Part shown: piece by piece, positions 1 to 6,056 of the stretch
Layout: every line of letters begins with the position of its first letter
Numbering within the stretch: position 1 is the stretch's first letter
Assembly: GCA_964484065.1 (NCBI GenBank)
Contig: CAZAEW010000119.1
Location: forward strand, 1 to 8,531
Length of the DNA stretch: 8,531 nt
Source: JAEVLT01 sp964484065
GTDB lineage: Bacteria > Bacillota > Bacilli > Bacillales > Cytobacillaceae
Reading direction: 5' to 3'
Notes under the pieces: model-generated
Database searches by the model: none
Seen by the model: the letters and a program-made list of their open reading frames with translations, nothing else
What the model was told of the DNA's origin: nothing
Program-made: the position numbers and the translations under genes

Positions 1-53
1 TAAATTTTATTACTTGGTAAGAGTGGTGTCCAAATTGATTAAGGGGCTAAAAA

Positions 54-350
54 GGATCGGCAAAAGAAACAAAGCGAAGCGTCCATAAAAAAGATATTAA
101 GGACAGTTTGGCATAAGAAATGAAGTGAAGTGTCCTTAAAAAAGATATCATGGACACTTCGGCAAAAGAAACAAAGCGAAGTGTCCTTAAAAAAGATATT
201 AAGGATAGGATCGACATAAGGAACAAAGCGAAGTGTCCTTAAAAAAGATATTAAGGATAGGATCGACATAAGGAACAAAGCGAAGTGTCCTTAAAAAAAT
301 ATTAAGGACAGTTCGACATTAGAAATCAAGTAAACTGTCCTTAAAAAGGA
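54..350. repeat. Tandem array of about six 51-52 bp hairpin-forming units
   Basis: Units begin with GGAC/GGAT at about 54, 101, 152, 203, 255 and 306, giving a period of 47-52 bp (mostly 51-52). Each has a left arm, a purine-rich centre (about AAAAGAAACAAAGCGAAG) and a right arm ending GTCC followed by TTAAAAAAGATATTAA. In unit 3, GGACACTTCG (152-161) pairs perfectly with CGAAGTGTCC (177-186). In unit 6, TTAAGGACAGTT (302-313) pairs with AACTGTCCTTAA (333-344). Unit junctions can also fold, for example TGTCCTTAA (182-190) with TTAAGGATA (199-207), so two alternative pairing phases exist. Units 4 and 5 are nearly identical to each other, which suggests recent duplication. The array lies just beyond the 3' end of the minus-strand oxidoreductase gene. 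I cannot name the repeat family. The array has no coding support. Confidence 0.9.
293..344 (-). terminator. Probable rho-independent terminator of the DUF1360-yhfW operon
   Basis: Read on the minus strand, a perfect 12-bp stem (344-333 with 313-302, loop of 19 nt) begins 24 nt after the oxidoreductase stop codon. A run of seven T (the A run at 293-299) follows two bases later. The stem is AT-rich at its base and the loop is long, so strength is uncertain. It is also the last unit of the tandem repeat array, so termination may be a by-product of the repeat or the reverse. Confidence 0.6.
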
Positions 351-367
351 TTCATGTAGTTCAGCCC

Positions 368-1903
368 CTACTCTACCTTCTCCGAAAGATTAGTCAGCGG
401 CTTAACTGCCGGGCCTTCAATCACATCGCCGGCGTAGGAGTACCTGGAACCGTGGCACGGGCAATCCCAGGTTTTCTCCGCGTGGTTCCACTCCGTTTCA
501 CACCCGAGATGTGTGCAGGAGGTATCAACCAGATAGAGCTTGCCGTTTTCATCCCTGTAGCCCCCGACCCGTTTCCCATCAATCATCACAACTGAGCCTT
601 CGCCATTTTCCAAATCTTCCGGATCCTTCGGAACATATTCCAGCTTACCCTTGAGCAAGTGGCCGGCAACATCCGCATTCGTGGTAATCAGCTTTCTCAG
701 GCTTGGATCCGCAGTAAACCGCGCCGGAGAATAAAGCTCCTTAAAAGGATTATCCCGCTCCAAGACGTAATCTGCTAATAACCTTCCAGCCAGCGTTCCT
801 GTAGTCATCCCCCATTTTTTATAGCCTGTCGCGACAAGAATGTTTTCTTTATCCTTTGTAATCGGACCAATGTACGGAACCTTATCAAGGGTTACTAAAT
901 CCTGCGCTGACCAGCGGTATGAGTATTCCGAAATGCCAAAATGATCTTCAGCAAAATCCTCAAGAGCCCGATAATGTTTGAGCGTATCCACTCCCTGGCC
1001 CGTTTTATGGTTCTCGCCGCCAATAATGATTAACGTTCCGTCATCAAGCGGGGTTTCACGAATGGAACGTGAAGGACTGTCTGCACTGATATACATCCCG
1101 CCGGGGTATTCCTTATCGGTTTTAATCCCAATTGCATAAGATCTTTCTGCATACAATCTCGCAAAATAAAAGCCAAGCTTATCACAATACGGAAAGTGAG
1201 ATGCGACAATTAATTTTTTGCAGGTGACCTTAAAATCGTCCTTTGTAATCACTTTTGGATGCGTTTCAAGGTCCTCGACATCCATTGCTGTCGTATTTTC
1301 AAAAACCTGGCACCCAGCCTGAACGGCTTCATCCAGCAATTTTCTTAAAAATTTAAGCGGATGGTACCGGGCCTGATTTTTCATTACCAAGGCATTTTTA
1401 ATCTTAATATCAAATGGAATTTCGGCCTTTATTTCTCCATCAATACCCAGCTTTTGATAAGCCCTCCATTCTGTTTCAATTTGCTGAGCATATTTTTCGC
1501 CCAGCGCATATACATATGCATCCTCCGCAGCAAAATCGCAGTCAATTTTTTTCGCATCAGCAGTTCTCCGGATAAACTGGATGGCATCCGTGTGGGATTC
1601 GTAGTAAAGCTTGGCCATGTCTTGGCCAAAATGCTGGATCAGTTCATCATAAATGATATTATGCTGGGCGGTGATCTTTGCTGTCGTATGTCCAGTTGTC
1701 CCATTTAAAACACTGCCGGCTTCTACAATTGCGACCCTTACCCCTTCTTTTGCGAGCAAAAAGGCAGCAGTAATGCCCGTGATACCCGCACCCACAATCG
1801 CAGCGTCAACCGTAATGTCTTCCTTTAAAGATTCAAACTTTGGCAAATCGATTTCCCGCCAAAACGTTCTCGGAAATTTAGGATGCTTTTCGGAAAAACT
1901 CAT
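368..1903 (-). CDS. yhfW: FAD-dependent oxidoreductase with C-terminal Rieske [2Fe-2S] domain (YhfW-like)
   Basis: Predicted 511-residue cytoplasmic redox protein with two domains. The N-terminal part is a DAO-type FAD-binding fold: the dinucleotide motif GAGITG is at residues 38-43 and an acidic strand end (VAIVEAG) follows. The C-terminal part is a Rieske ferredoxin: CTHLGC at 463-468 and CPCHGS at 481-486 give the ligand pattern C463/H465 and C481/H484. The extra cysteines C468 and C483 are placed as in disulfide-stabilised Rieske proteins. No signal peptide is seen. Length and architecture match B. subtilis YhfW (about 510 residues), whose substrate is not established to my knowledge. Family homology suggests amine or amino-acid oxidation, but this is inference. 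The start at 1903 is preferred over two upstream ATGs (1933, 1918) because GGAGGA (1916-1911 on the minus strand) sits 7-8 nt upstream of it; the 1918 ATG is itself part of that site. It lies 30 nt downstream of the DUF1360 gene, probably as the second cistron. Confidence 0.92.
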   Translation of the reverse strand: MSFSEKHPKFPRTFWREIDLPKFESLKEDITVDAAIVGAGITGITAAFLLAKEGVRVAIVEAGSVLNGTTGHTTAKITAQHNIIYDELIQHFGQDMAKLYYESHTDAIQFIRRTADAKKIDCDFAAEDAYVYALGEKYAQQIETEWRAYQKLGIDGEIKAEIPFDIKIKNALVMKNQARYHPLKFLRKLLDEAVQAGCQVFENTTAMDVEDLETHPKVITKDDFKVTCKKLIVASHFPYCDKLGFYFARLYAERSYAIGIKTDKEYPGGMYISADSPSRSIRETPLDDGTLIIIGGENHKTGQGVDTLKHYRALEDFAEDHFGISEYSYRWSAQDLVTLDKVPYIGPITKDKENILVATGYKKWGMTTGTLAGRLLADYVLERDNPFKELYSPARFTADPSLRKLITTNADVAGHLLKGKLEYVPKDPEDLENGEGSVVMIDGKRVGGYRDENGKLYLVDTSCTHLGCETEWNHAEKTWDCPCHGSRYSYAGDVIEGPAVKPLTNLSEKVE

Positions 1904-1933
1904 AATTGATTCCTCCATTCGAAGTATGTACAC

Positions 1934-2305
1934 TTACTTTTTTTCATGTTCCGCATAATAATCCACCTTTTTTAAATTGACGCCGACAAAAGTCTCGAGA
2001 ATCGATTGCCCTCCGGCGATAGATAAGATAAGGATGATCACAAAGGTTACTTTGGGAAAAAGCAAATATGCCCCTCCAAGTAAAAGAGAACACCAAAAAC
2101 CTGCACACCAATAGCATTTGAGCAAATAGCCAAACAAAGATTTCGGAACTTCCTTTTGTTTCGTTCCCTCTGTTGTTTCCACCTTAATTTTTTTCACAAA
2201 GGGCTTCCTGATAAATTCCGTAATCTTGTCAAAAACAATCAGGTGGGTTAACCGATAGCTTGCCAAAATTAACATAACGTACGTCATCCATGATAAGTGT
2301 GTCAT
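1934..2305 (-). CDS. DUF1360 family small membrane protein
   Basis: A 123-residue protein with hydrophobic segments at about 7-24, 68-83 and 86-104, so probably an integral membrane protein. The N-terminal RLTHLIVFDKITEFIRKPF stretch and the cysteine/tryptophan motif C64-Y-W-C67-A-G-F-W-C72 are the hallmarks I associate with DUF1360 (B. subtilis YngL-type) proteins. The function of this family is not known to me; several members come from spore formers. The charged region at about 38-55 between segments is probably a cytosolic loop. The start at 2305 is chosen over the ATG at 2338 because a GGGAGGA site (minus strand, 2318-2312) lies about 7 nt upstream, which gives the usual family N-terminus. 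It is the first gene of a likely two-gene minus-strand operon with the Rieske oxidoreductase and is divergent from the LysM-CAP gene. Confidence 0.8.
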   Translation of the reverse strand: MTHLSWMTYVMLILASYRLTHLIVFDKITEFIRKPFVKKIKVETTEGTKQKEVPKSLFGYLLKCYWCAGFWCSLLLGGAYLLFPKVTFVIILILSIAGGQSILETFVGVNLKKVDYYAEHEKK

Positions 2306-2401
2306 GATGAGTCCTCCCGACAGAACTGTCCCCTTCAATAAAATAATTCCAGTATATTTTGAGCAAAAGATCTAAAATCTATATTTTGAGGAGGCGAAAA
2401 A
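2306..2401. promoter_or_regulatory. Divergent intergenic region with an 11-bp direct repeat
   Basis: These 96 bp must contain the promoters of both the minus-strand operon and the LysM-CAP gene. The sequence TATATTTTGAG occurs twice in the same orientation, at 2353-2363 and 2380-2390, 27 bp apart start to start. The second copy runs into the GAGGAGG ribosome binding site (2388-2394) of the plus-strand gene. I find no confident -35/-10 pair for either direction. A direct repeat between divergent genes could be a regulator site, but AT-rich sequence makes chance plausible. Confidence 0.35.
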
Positions 2402-3016
2402 ATGAAAAAATCATTACTGTTCACTATTATGTTTTTCATATCACTCGTTTGTATTCCAAATATTTCGTTTGCTCAGCAAGTATATACCGTTCAGCCGGGA
2501 GACTCGCTGTGGAAAATTGCAGTCCGTTATCAGGTTGGAATTTCCGAGTTGATTCAAGCGAACCCGCAATTTAAAAATCCAAGTTTGATTTATCCTGGTG
2601 AAAAAGTAACGATTCCTGATTTAGGGGCGACAAAATCAATCGAAAATCAGGTCATTGATTTAACCAATCAAGAGCGCGTGAAAAATGGGTTGAAGCCATT
2701 AACAGCCAATTGGGAGCTTTCAAGGGTGGCGCGCTATAAAGCGATGGATATGAGAGATAAAAATTATTTTTCCCATGACAGCCCGACCTATGGCGATCCG
2801 TTTACGATGATGAAAAACTTTGGGATTGCTTACAGTGCCGCAGGTGAAAATATTGCAGCCGGACAAAAAACACCGCAGGAAGTGGTGCAGGCCTGGATGA
2901 ACAGCGCGGGACACAGGGCCAATATTTTGAGCACAAAATACACGCAAATCGGAGTCGGATACGCCCAAGGCGGTTCCTACGGCTACTATTGGTCGCAGAT
3001 GTTTATTTCCCAATAA
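2402..3016 (+). CDS. Secreted LysM and CAP (SCP/PR1-like) domain protein
   Basis: A 204-residue exported protein. Residues 1-24 form a signal peptide (KK, hydrophobic core, probable cleavage after SFA24). Residues 28-72 are one LysM peptidoglycan-binding domain (YTVQPGDSLWKIA through YPGEKVTIP). Residues about 80-202 are a CAP domain of the bacterial YkwD type, with FSHDSP (123-128), GENIAAG (148-154) and AWMNSAGHRANIL (164-176). H125, E149 and H171 correspond to the conserved cavity residues of the family. LysM suggests attachment to the wall or the spore cortex. The biochemical role of bacterial CAP domains is poorly defined. The start is supported by GAGGAGG at 2388-2394, 7 nt upstream. 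The gene stands alone, ends at a strong terminator and is divergent from the DUF1360 operon. Placement just before the Lia operon fits an envelope theme, but a functional link is inference. Confidence 0.93.
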   Translation: MKKSLLFTIMFFISLVCIPNISFAQQVYTVQPGDSLWKIAVRYQVGISELIQANPQFKNPSLIYPGEKVTIPDLGATKSIENQVIDLTNQERVKNGLKPLTANWELSRVARYKAMDMRDKNYFSHDSPTYGDPFTMMKNFGIAYSAAGENIAAGQKTPQEVVQAWMNSAGHRANILSTKYTQIGVGYAQGGSYGYYWSQMFISQ

Positions 3017-3020
3017 TTAC

Positions 3021-3057
3021 GAAAGGGTCAGCCTGTTTCTAAAGGGCTGACCCTTTC
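3021..3057. terminator. Strong 13-bp hairpin after the LysM-CAP gene
   Basis: GAAAGGGTCAGCC (3021-3033) pairs perfectly with GGCTGACCCTTTC (3045-3057) around an 11-nt loop, starting 4 nt after the LysM-CAP stop codon. The following T content is poor (TCCGTCTT), so it terminates or protects the 3' end mainly by stem strength. It insulates the LysM-CAP gene from the downstream Lia operon. Confidence 0.82.
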
Positions 3058-3060
3058 TCC

Positions 3061-3125
3061 GTCTTGAGACCGATACGAAAATCAAGCTCAGGCTCGTTAT
3101 GAAAAAGCAGGCAGAGAGGTAAGAT
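3061..3125 (+). promoter_or_regulatory. Candidate control region of the lia operon
   Basis: The 99 bp between the CAP-gene terminator and the LiaI-like gene must drive the operon. Visible elements are an inverted repeat CTTGA (3063-3067) / TCAAG (3082-3086), overlapping the palindrome GTCT-TG-AGAC (3061-3070), and a weak pair TTATGA (3097-3102) and TAAGAT (3120-3125) with a 17-bp spacer. A poor -35 with an upstream dyad is what an activator-dependent promoter such as a LiaR target would look like. I cannot match it confidently to a LiaR box consensus. Confidence 0.3.
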
Positions 3126-3156
3126 GAAATCAAGATAAAGAAAGGAGGAAAACGAA

Positions 3157-3504
3157 ATGAAAAAGTTTGGTTTACTAGTTGCAGGAGGGATTGCCGCCAT
3201 GGTCTTGCTTTCAACCATTGGACCAATGGTCGGTCTTGCTGTCAGTCTGACGATTCTCTACTTCATTATGAAGCAGTTTTTAAAAACAGATTCGATTGGG
3301 GTGAAAATCGGCTTAAGCGTTCTTGGACTTTTCGTGCTGATGGCTTCAATCCATAATGTACCTGCCATCATTGGTGTTGTGGCAGCTGCAGTACTCTACA
3401 TGGTTTTTAAAAAATGGAACGAAAATAAATTCACAGCGAAAAAAGACAGCGATGACCCATTTGTCAATTTTGAAAAGCAATGGAATGAATTAAAACATTA
3501 TTAA
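3157..3504 (+). CDS. LiaI-like small membrane protein preceding PspA/LiaH
   Basis: A 115-residue protein with hydrophobic segments at about 4-24, 26-40, 49-64 and 68-84, compatible with two to four membrane passes, followed by a hydrophilic tail. The tail ends FVNFEKQWNELKHY, which resembles in character the aromatic/acidic end of B. subtilis LiaI. By position (first gene of the operon, directly before liaH) it is the likely membrane anchor that recruits the PspA-family protein during envelope stress. Overall similarity to LiaI is limited, and some databases give this family the non-committal Listeria name Lmo0954. AAAGGAGG at 3141-3148, 8 nt upstream, fixes the start. It should be part of the most strongly LiaR-induced portion of the operon. 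Confidence 0.75.
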   Translation: MKKFGLLVAGGIAAMVLLSTIGPMVGLAVSLTILYFIMKQFLKTDSIGVKIGLSVLGLFVLMASIHNVPAIIGVVAAAVLYMVFKKWNENKFTAKKDSDDPFVNFEKQWNELKHY

Positions 3505-3514
3505 GAATAGCAGC

Positions 3515-3535
3515 AGGGATGTCCCTAAAATTTTA
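3515..3535 (+). other. Short palindromes in the liaI-liaH spacer
   Basis: The 49-bp spacer contains AGGGA-TG-TCCCT (3515-3526) immediately followed by the perfect palindrome TAAAATTTTA (3526-3535), just before the liaH ribosome binding site. The 2-nt loop is too tight for a good RNA hairpin, so this may be a DNA site or chance. No function can be assigned. Confidence 0.25.
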
Positions 3536-3553
3536 TAAAAAGGAGCGAGAAAA

Positions 3554-4201
3554 ATGACCAACTTATTTACCCGTATTAAAAATGCAGTTGAGGCTGATTT
3601 GCACCAAGTCCTCGATCAAAAGGAAAAACAAAATCCGATTGTGATGCTCAACCAATATCTTCGCCAATGCGAGCAGGAAACCGAAAAAGTAAGAGTGCTG
3701 ATTGAACGCCAATATACCTTAAAGGATCAATTTACAAAAGAATATCAGCATGCTTCTGAAATGGCTGAAAAAAGACAACATCAAGCAGATGTTGCTTCCA
3801 AAGCCGGGGAAACAGAGCTGTATGAATTTGCCGCCGCTGAAAAGCAGCAATATGCAGAACGCGCTTCACGCTTAAGTCAGGCGCTTGAACAGACACAAAC
3901 CCAGCTTGAAGAGCTTGAACGCAAGTATCAAGACATGAAGCATAAACTGAAAGATATGCATATCCGCCGTATGGAACTGATGGGCAGGGAAAATGTCTCT
4001 CGGGCCAACCACCGGATGAATCAAGTGCTTGACACAAATGCTTATTCGAACAAAGCCTTCACGCGGTTCCAAGAAATTGAAAACTACCTGGACCGCCTGG
4101 AGCAGCAGGTAAACAGCTCTTATTTCCAGAGCACCATTGACAGCAGAATTGCTCAATTAGAAAAAGAAATGAAATTTAACGAAACCAAGTCCATTTCATA
4201 A
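3554..4201 (+). CDS. liaH: PspA/IM30 family envelope-stress protein (LiaH)
   Basis: A 215-residue, almost entirely alpha-helical protein of the PspA/IM30/ESCRT-III-like family. The N-terminus (MTNLFTRIKNAVEADLHQVL) forms an amphipathic helix expected to touch the membrane. The NPIVMLNQYLRQCEQE stretch at about 28-43 is the family signature region, and long coiled-coil segments rich in Q, E, K and R run from about 30 to 140. A second helical region covers about 165-212. In B. subtilis, LiaH (about 225 residues) forms large oligomers and is recruited to membrane foci by LiaI under cell-envelope stress. The role here is inferred from homology and operon position. The start is supported by AAAAAGGAG about 8 nt upstream. 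It lies between the LiaI-like gene and liaF, as in the B. subtilis operon but without liaG. Confidence 0.93.
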   Translation: MTNLFTRIKNAVEADLHQVLDQKEKQNPIVMLNQYLRQCEQETEKVRVLIERQYTLKDQFTKEYQHASEMAEKRQHQADVASKAGETELYEFAAAEKQQYAERASRLSQALEQTQTQLEELERKYQDMKHKLKDMHIRRMELMGRENVSRANHRMNQVLDTNAYSNKAFTRFQEIENYLDRLEQQVNSSYFQSTIDSRIAQLEKEMKFNETKSIS

Positions 4202-4222
4202 TCAAAAAATGGTATGCTAAAA

Positions 4223-4246
4223 AAGGCGTGGAGGCTTCTGCGCCTT
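4223..4246 (+). promoter_or_regulatory. Small hairpin between liaH and liaF (possible attenuator)
   Basis: AAGGCG (4223-4228) can pair with CGCCTT (4241-4246) around a 12-nt loop, 21 nt after the liaH stop and upstream of the liaF ribosome binding site. It is followed by CTTCTTGCC, not a real T-run, so it would be a leaky terminator or processing site. In B. subtilis a short abundant liaIH transcript coexists with the long operon transcript, so a similar role is reasonable. The stem is only 6 bp. Confidence 0.4.
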
Positions 4247-4278
4247 CTTGCCTGCATTCAAAAAAGGAGGGGTTCCCG

Positions 4279-5013
4279 GTGTTGAAAAACCTGAAGAGCG
4301 ATTATGTTAGCTGGATCATTTTAATAGGCGGCATGATTCTTTTGCTGGAAGTGCTGTTTTTTAACCGGGGCCTTATTTTCTCACTGCTCATTTCTTCAGG
4401 CATGATTTACTTAGGCCGAAAAAGGGGAGCAAAACGGAAAGGCAAAATCCTTTTTTGGGCTGGTATTGTTTTCTTTTGCGCAAGCATCTTCAATATGATG
4501 ACCTTCAAATTTTTCCTGGTCGCTGTTTTGCTCCATTTATTCATTCAATTTGCCAGTTCCAAACGAAATCCGAAGACCATATCGCCGATTCTGACCGAAC
4601 CGAAGACGCTTCTTGAAGAAGAAACAGTTGTCCAGTGCAAGCCACTCCTTGAAAACGTCCTTTTCGGCCAGCAAAAAACCCCGGCAGGCGTTTATGAATG
4701 GAATGACATAAATATTCAGTCATGGGTAGGGGATACAGTAATTGATCTCAGCTATACCGTTTTTCCAAAAGGTGAAACAATCATCTTTATCCGCAGTGGG
4801 ATTGGCAACATCAACATTTTAGTTCCATATGATATAGAAGTCAGCGTCCATCACTCCATTTTGGCAGGCACAACGTCCATTTTTGAATACAAAGATTCGA
4901 AAATTTTCAATAAAGTGGTGAATATTAAAACCCTCGGCTATGAAAAAGCTGATCAAAAGATCAAAATCTTTACCTCGCTGGCAGTCGGGAATTTAGAGGT
5001 GAGCCGCACATGA
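4279..5013 (+). CDS. liaF: LiaF, membrane inhibitor of the LiaS kinase
   Basis: A 244-residue membrane protein. Hydrophobic segments at about 11-28, 31-46, 57-73 and 76-93 form the N-terminal membrane domain. After a linker (about 94-120), residues about 125-244 form the LiaF C-terminal domain, a repetitive beta-strand fold seen in cell-wall-active antibiotic response proteins (SWVGDTVIDLSYTVFPKGE, IRSGIGNINILVPYDIEVSV). In known Lia/Vra systems LiaF keeps LiaS inactive in the absence of stress. The GTG at 4279 is chosen because GGAGG (4266-4270) lies 8 nt upstream and the length then matches B. subtilis LiaF (about 241 residues). An upstream in-frame GTG at 4228 lacks a good site and lies in the hairpin; TTG at 4282 is a possible alternative. 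The stop overlaps the liaS start by 4 nt (ATGA), indicating translational coupling. Confidence 0.92.
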   Translation: MLKNLKSDYVSWIILIGGMILLLEVLFFNRGLIFSLLISSGMIYLGRKRGAKRKGKILFWAGIVFFCASIFNMMTFKFFLVAVLLHLFIQFASSKRNPKTISPILTEPKTLLEEETVVQCKPLLENVLFGQQKTPAGVYEWNDINIQSWVGDTVIDLSYTVFPKGETIIFIRSGIGNINILVPYDIEVSVHHSILAGTTSIFEYKDSKIFNKVVNIKTLGYEKADQKIKIFTSLAVGNLEVSRT

Positions 5014-6056
5014 GTACGATTGGACGCCAGGTTTTTTTGTGTGCAGGTATTGCGGTTGGTATTATGGTCTTTTTTGCGGCTGTCTTTTTTATCGTTTTCC
5101 CGCTCGGGGATTGGTCTGCCCTTTGGGATCAACATTTTATGGACATCCCCTTTGTCATTTTTGTCCCTGCCGCAAGCATTGTCATCGGGGTTATTTTGGG
5201 GATTGTTTCGGGATTATTTTGGAAAAAGCAATTTCGTTTTGTCGATGAAACGCTGCATCAGCTTGAAGAAGGACGACAAATAGATATGCAAGATGTTCCT
5301 CCATTAATGGAAATTCAGGTAATTGCCCAGCGCTTTGAAAAAATCAACAGGCAATTATCGGAGCAGGCCAAGCTTTCACAGCGACTGGCAACCGAAAAAG
5401 TGGAGGAGCAGGAATCAAGAATTCAAGAAATTATTTCACAGGAACGGAACCGGCTGGCCCGTGAATTGCACGATTCGGTCAGCCAACAACTCTTTGCAGC
5501 ATCAATGATGATGTCCGCCATCAATGAAACGAAGGAACATTCTGATGACGCGGAGGCAAAGCAATTAAAAATGGTCGAGGGAATGATTCACCAATCTCAG
5601 CTTGAAATGCGGGCCCTTCTGCTCCATCTGCGTCCTGTTGCCTTAAAGAATAAGTCTCTTCAGGAAGGAATCGGAGAGTTATTAATCGAATTATCACAAA
5701 AAGTATCAATGGATATTCACTGGAAAGTAGAAAGCTTTCCACTCGATAAAGGTGTCGAGGATCACCTTTTCCGGATTTTGCAGGAATCTGTTTCCAATAC
5801 ACTCCGTCATGCAAAAGCTTCAAGGCTCGATGTCTTGCTGATTAAGCGGGATGACCGGGTGATCATGCGCGTTGTCGATGATGGCGTCGGATTTCAAACG
5901 GATGAAACAAAGGCAGGCTCCTATGGGATGCAAAATATGCATGAGCGGGCTCTTGAGGTTGGCGGTACATTAAAGATTGTCAGTGTGAAAAATAAAGGAA
6001 CGCGCTTGGAAGTAAAGGTTCCTTTAGTAAAGAATGGGGATGGTGCAAATGATTAG
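5010..6056 (+). CDS. liaS: LiaS/VraS-type sensor histidine kinase
   Basis: A 348-residue NarL-class (HPK7) histidine kinase. Two membrane helices (about 8-31 and 47-70) enclose a loop of only about 15 residues, typical of intramembrane-sensing kinases that rely on an accessory sensor such as LiaF. A HAMP-like and coiled-coil linker covers about 71-140. The phosphoacceptor is H154 in ERNRLARELHDSVSQQLF (HisKA_3). The ATPase domain has the N-box LFRILQESVSNTLRHAKA (N263), the G1 motif DDGVGF (290-295) and the G2-like GSYGMQNMHERA (303-314). It should autophosphorylate and pass phosphate to LiaR in response to lipid II-cycle or membrane damage. AGAGGTGAG at 4995-5003 supplies the ribosome binding site. 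The 5' end overlaps liaF by 4 nt and the 3' end overlaps liaR by 8 nt. Confidence 0.95.
   Translation: MSTIGRQVFLCAGIAVGIMVFFAAVFFIVFPLGDWSALWDQHFMDIPFVIFVPAASIVIGVILGIVSGLFWKKQFRFVDETLHQLEEGRQIDMQDVPPLMEIQVIAQRFEKINRQLSEQAKLSQRLATEKVEEQESRIQEIISQERNRLARELHDSVSQQLFAASMMMSAINETKEHSDDAEAKQLKMVEGMIHQSQLEMRALLLHLRPVALKNKSLQEGIGELLIELSQKVSMDIHWKVESFPLDKGVEDHLFRILQESVSNTLRHAKASRLDVLLIKRDDRVIMRVVDDGVGFQTDETKAGSYGMQNMHERALEVGGTLKIVSVKNKGTRLEVKVPLVKNGDGAND

Noticed and set aside
39..278. A 79-codon minus-strand open frame in the left repeat array encoding a repetitive peptide (NIFFKDTSL-like units)
   Set aside because: It exists because most units are 51 bp (17 codons). The 52-bp unit breaks the phase, there is no ribosome binding site before its ATG, and the DNA pattern is explained by hairpin repeats.
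54..350. CRISPR array
   Set aside because: The units are contiguous with no unique spacers between identical repeats, and no cas gene is present.
42..369. Inverted AGGGGCT (42-48) / AGCCCCT (363-369) bracketing the left array, suggesting a mobile element with terminal repeats
   Set aside because: Only 7 bp, the right copy overlaps the oxidoreductase stop codon region, there is no transposase, and no target-site duplication is evident. AAAAAGGAT at both ends (49-57, 343-351) is explained by repeat phase.
1361..1958. Plus-strand open frames (1361-1708, 1653-1958) inside the Rieske oxidoreductase gene
   Set aside because: They are antisense shadows of a gene with clear FAD and Rieske motifs, with no domain content of their own.
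2380..2385. TATATT at 2380-2385 as the -10 of the LysM-CAP gene (with TTGAGC upstream)
   Set aside because: The start site would fall inside the GAGGAGG ribosome binding site, leaving no usable leader, and the spacer is only 15 bp.
3064..3069. TTGAGA as the -35 of the lia promoter
   Set aside because: Although close to TTGACA, no -10-like hexamer occurs 15-19 bp downstream.
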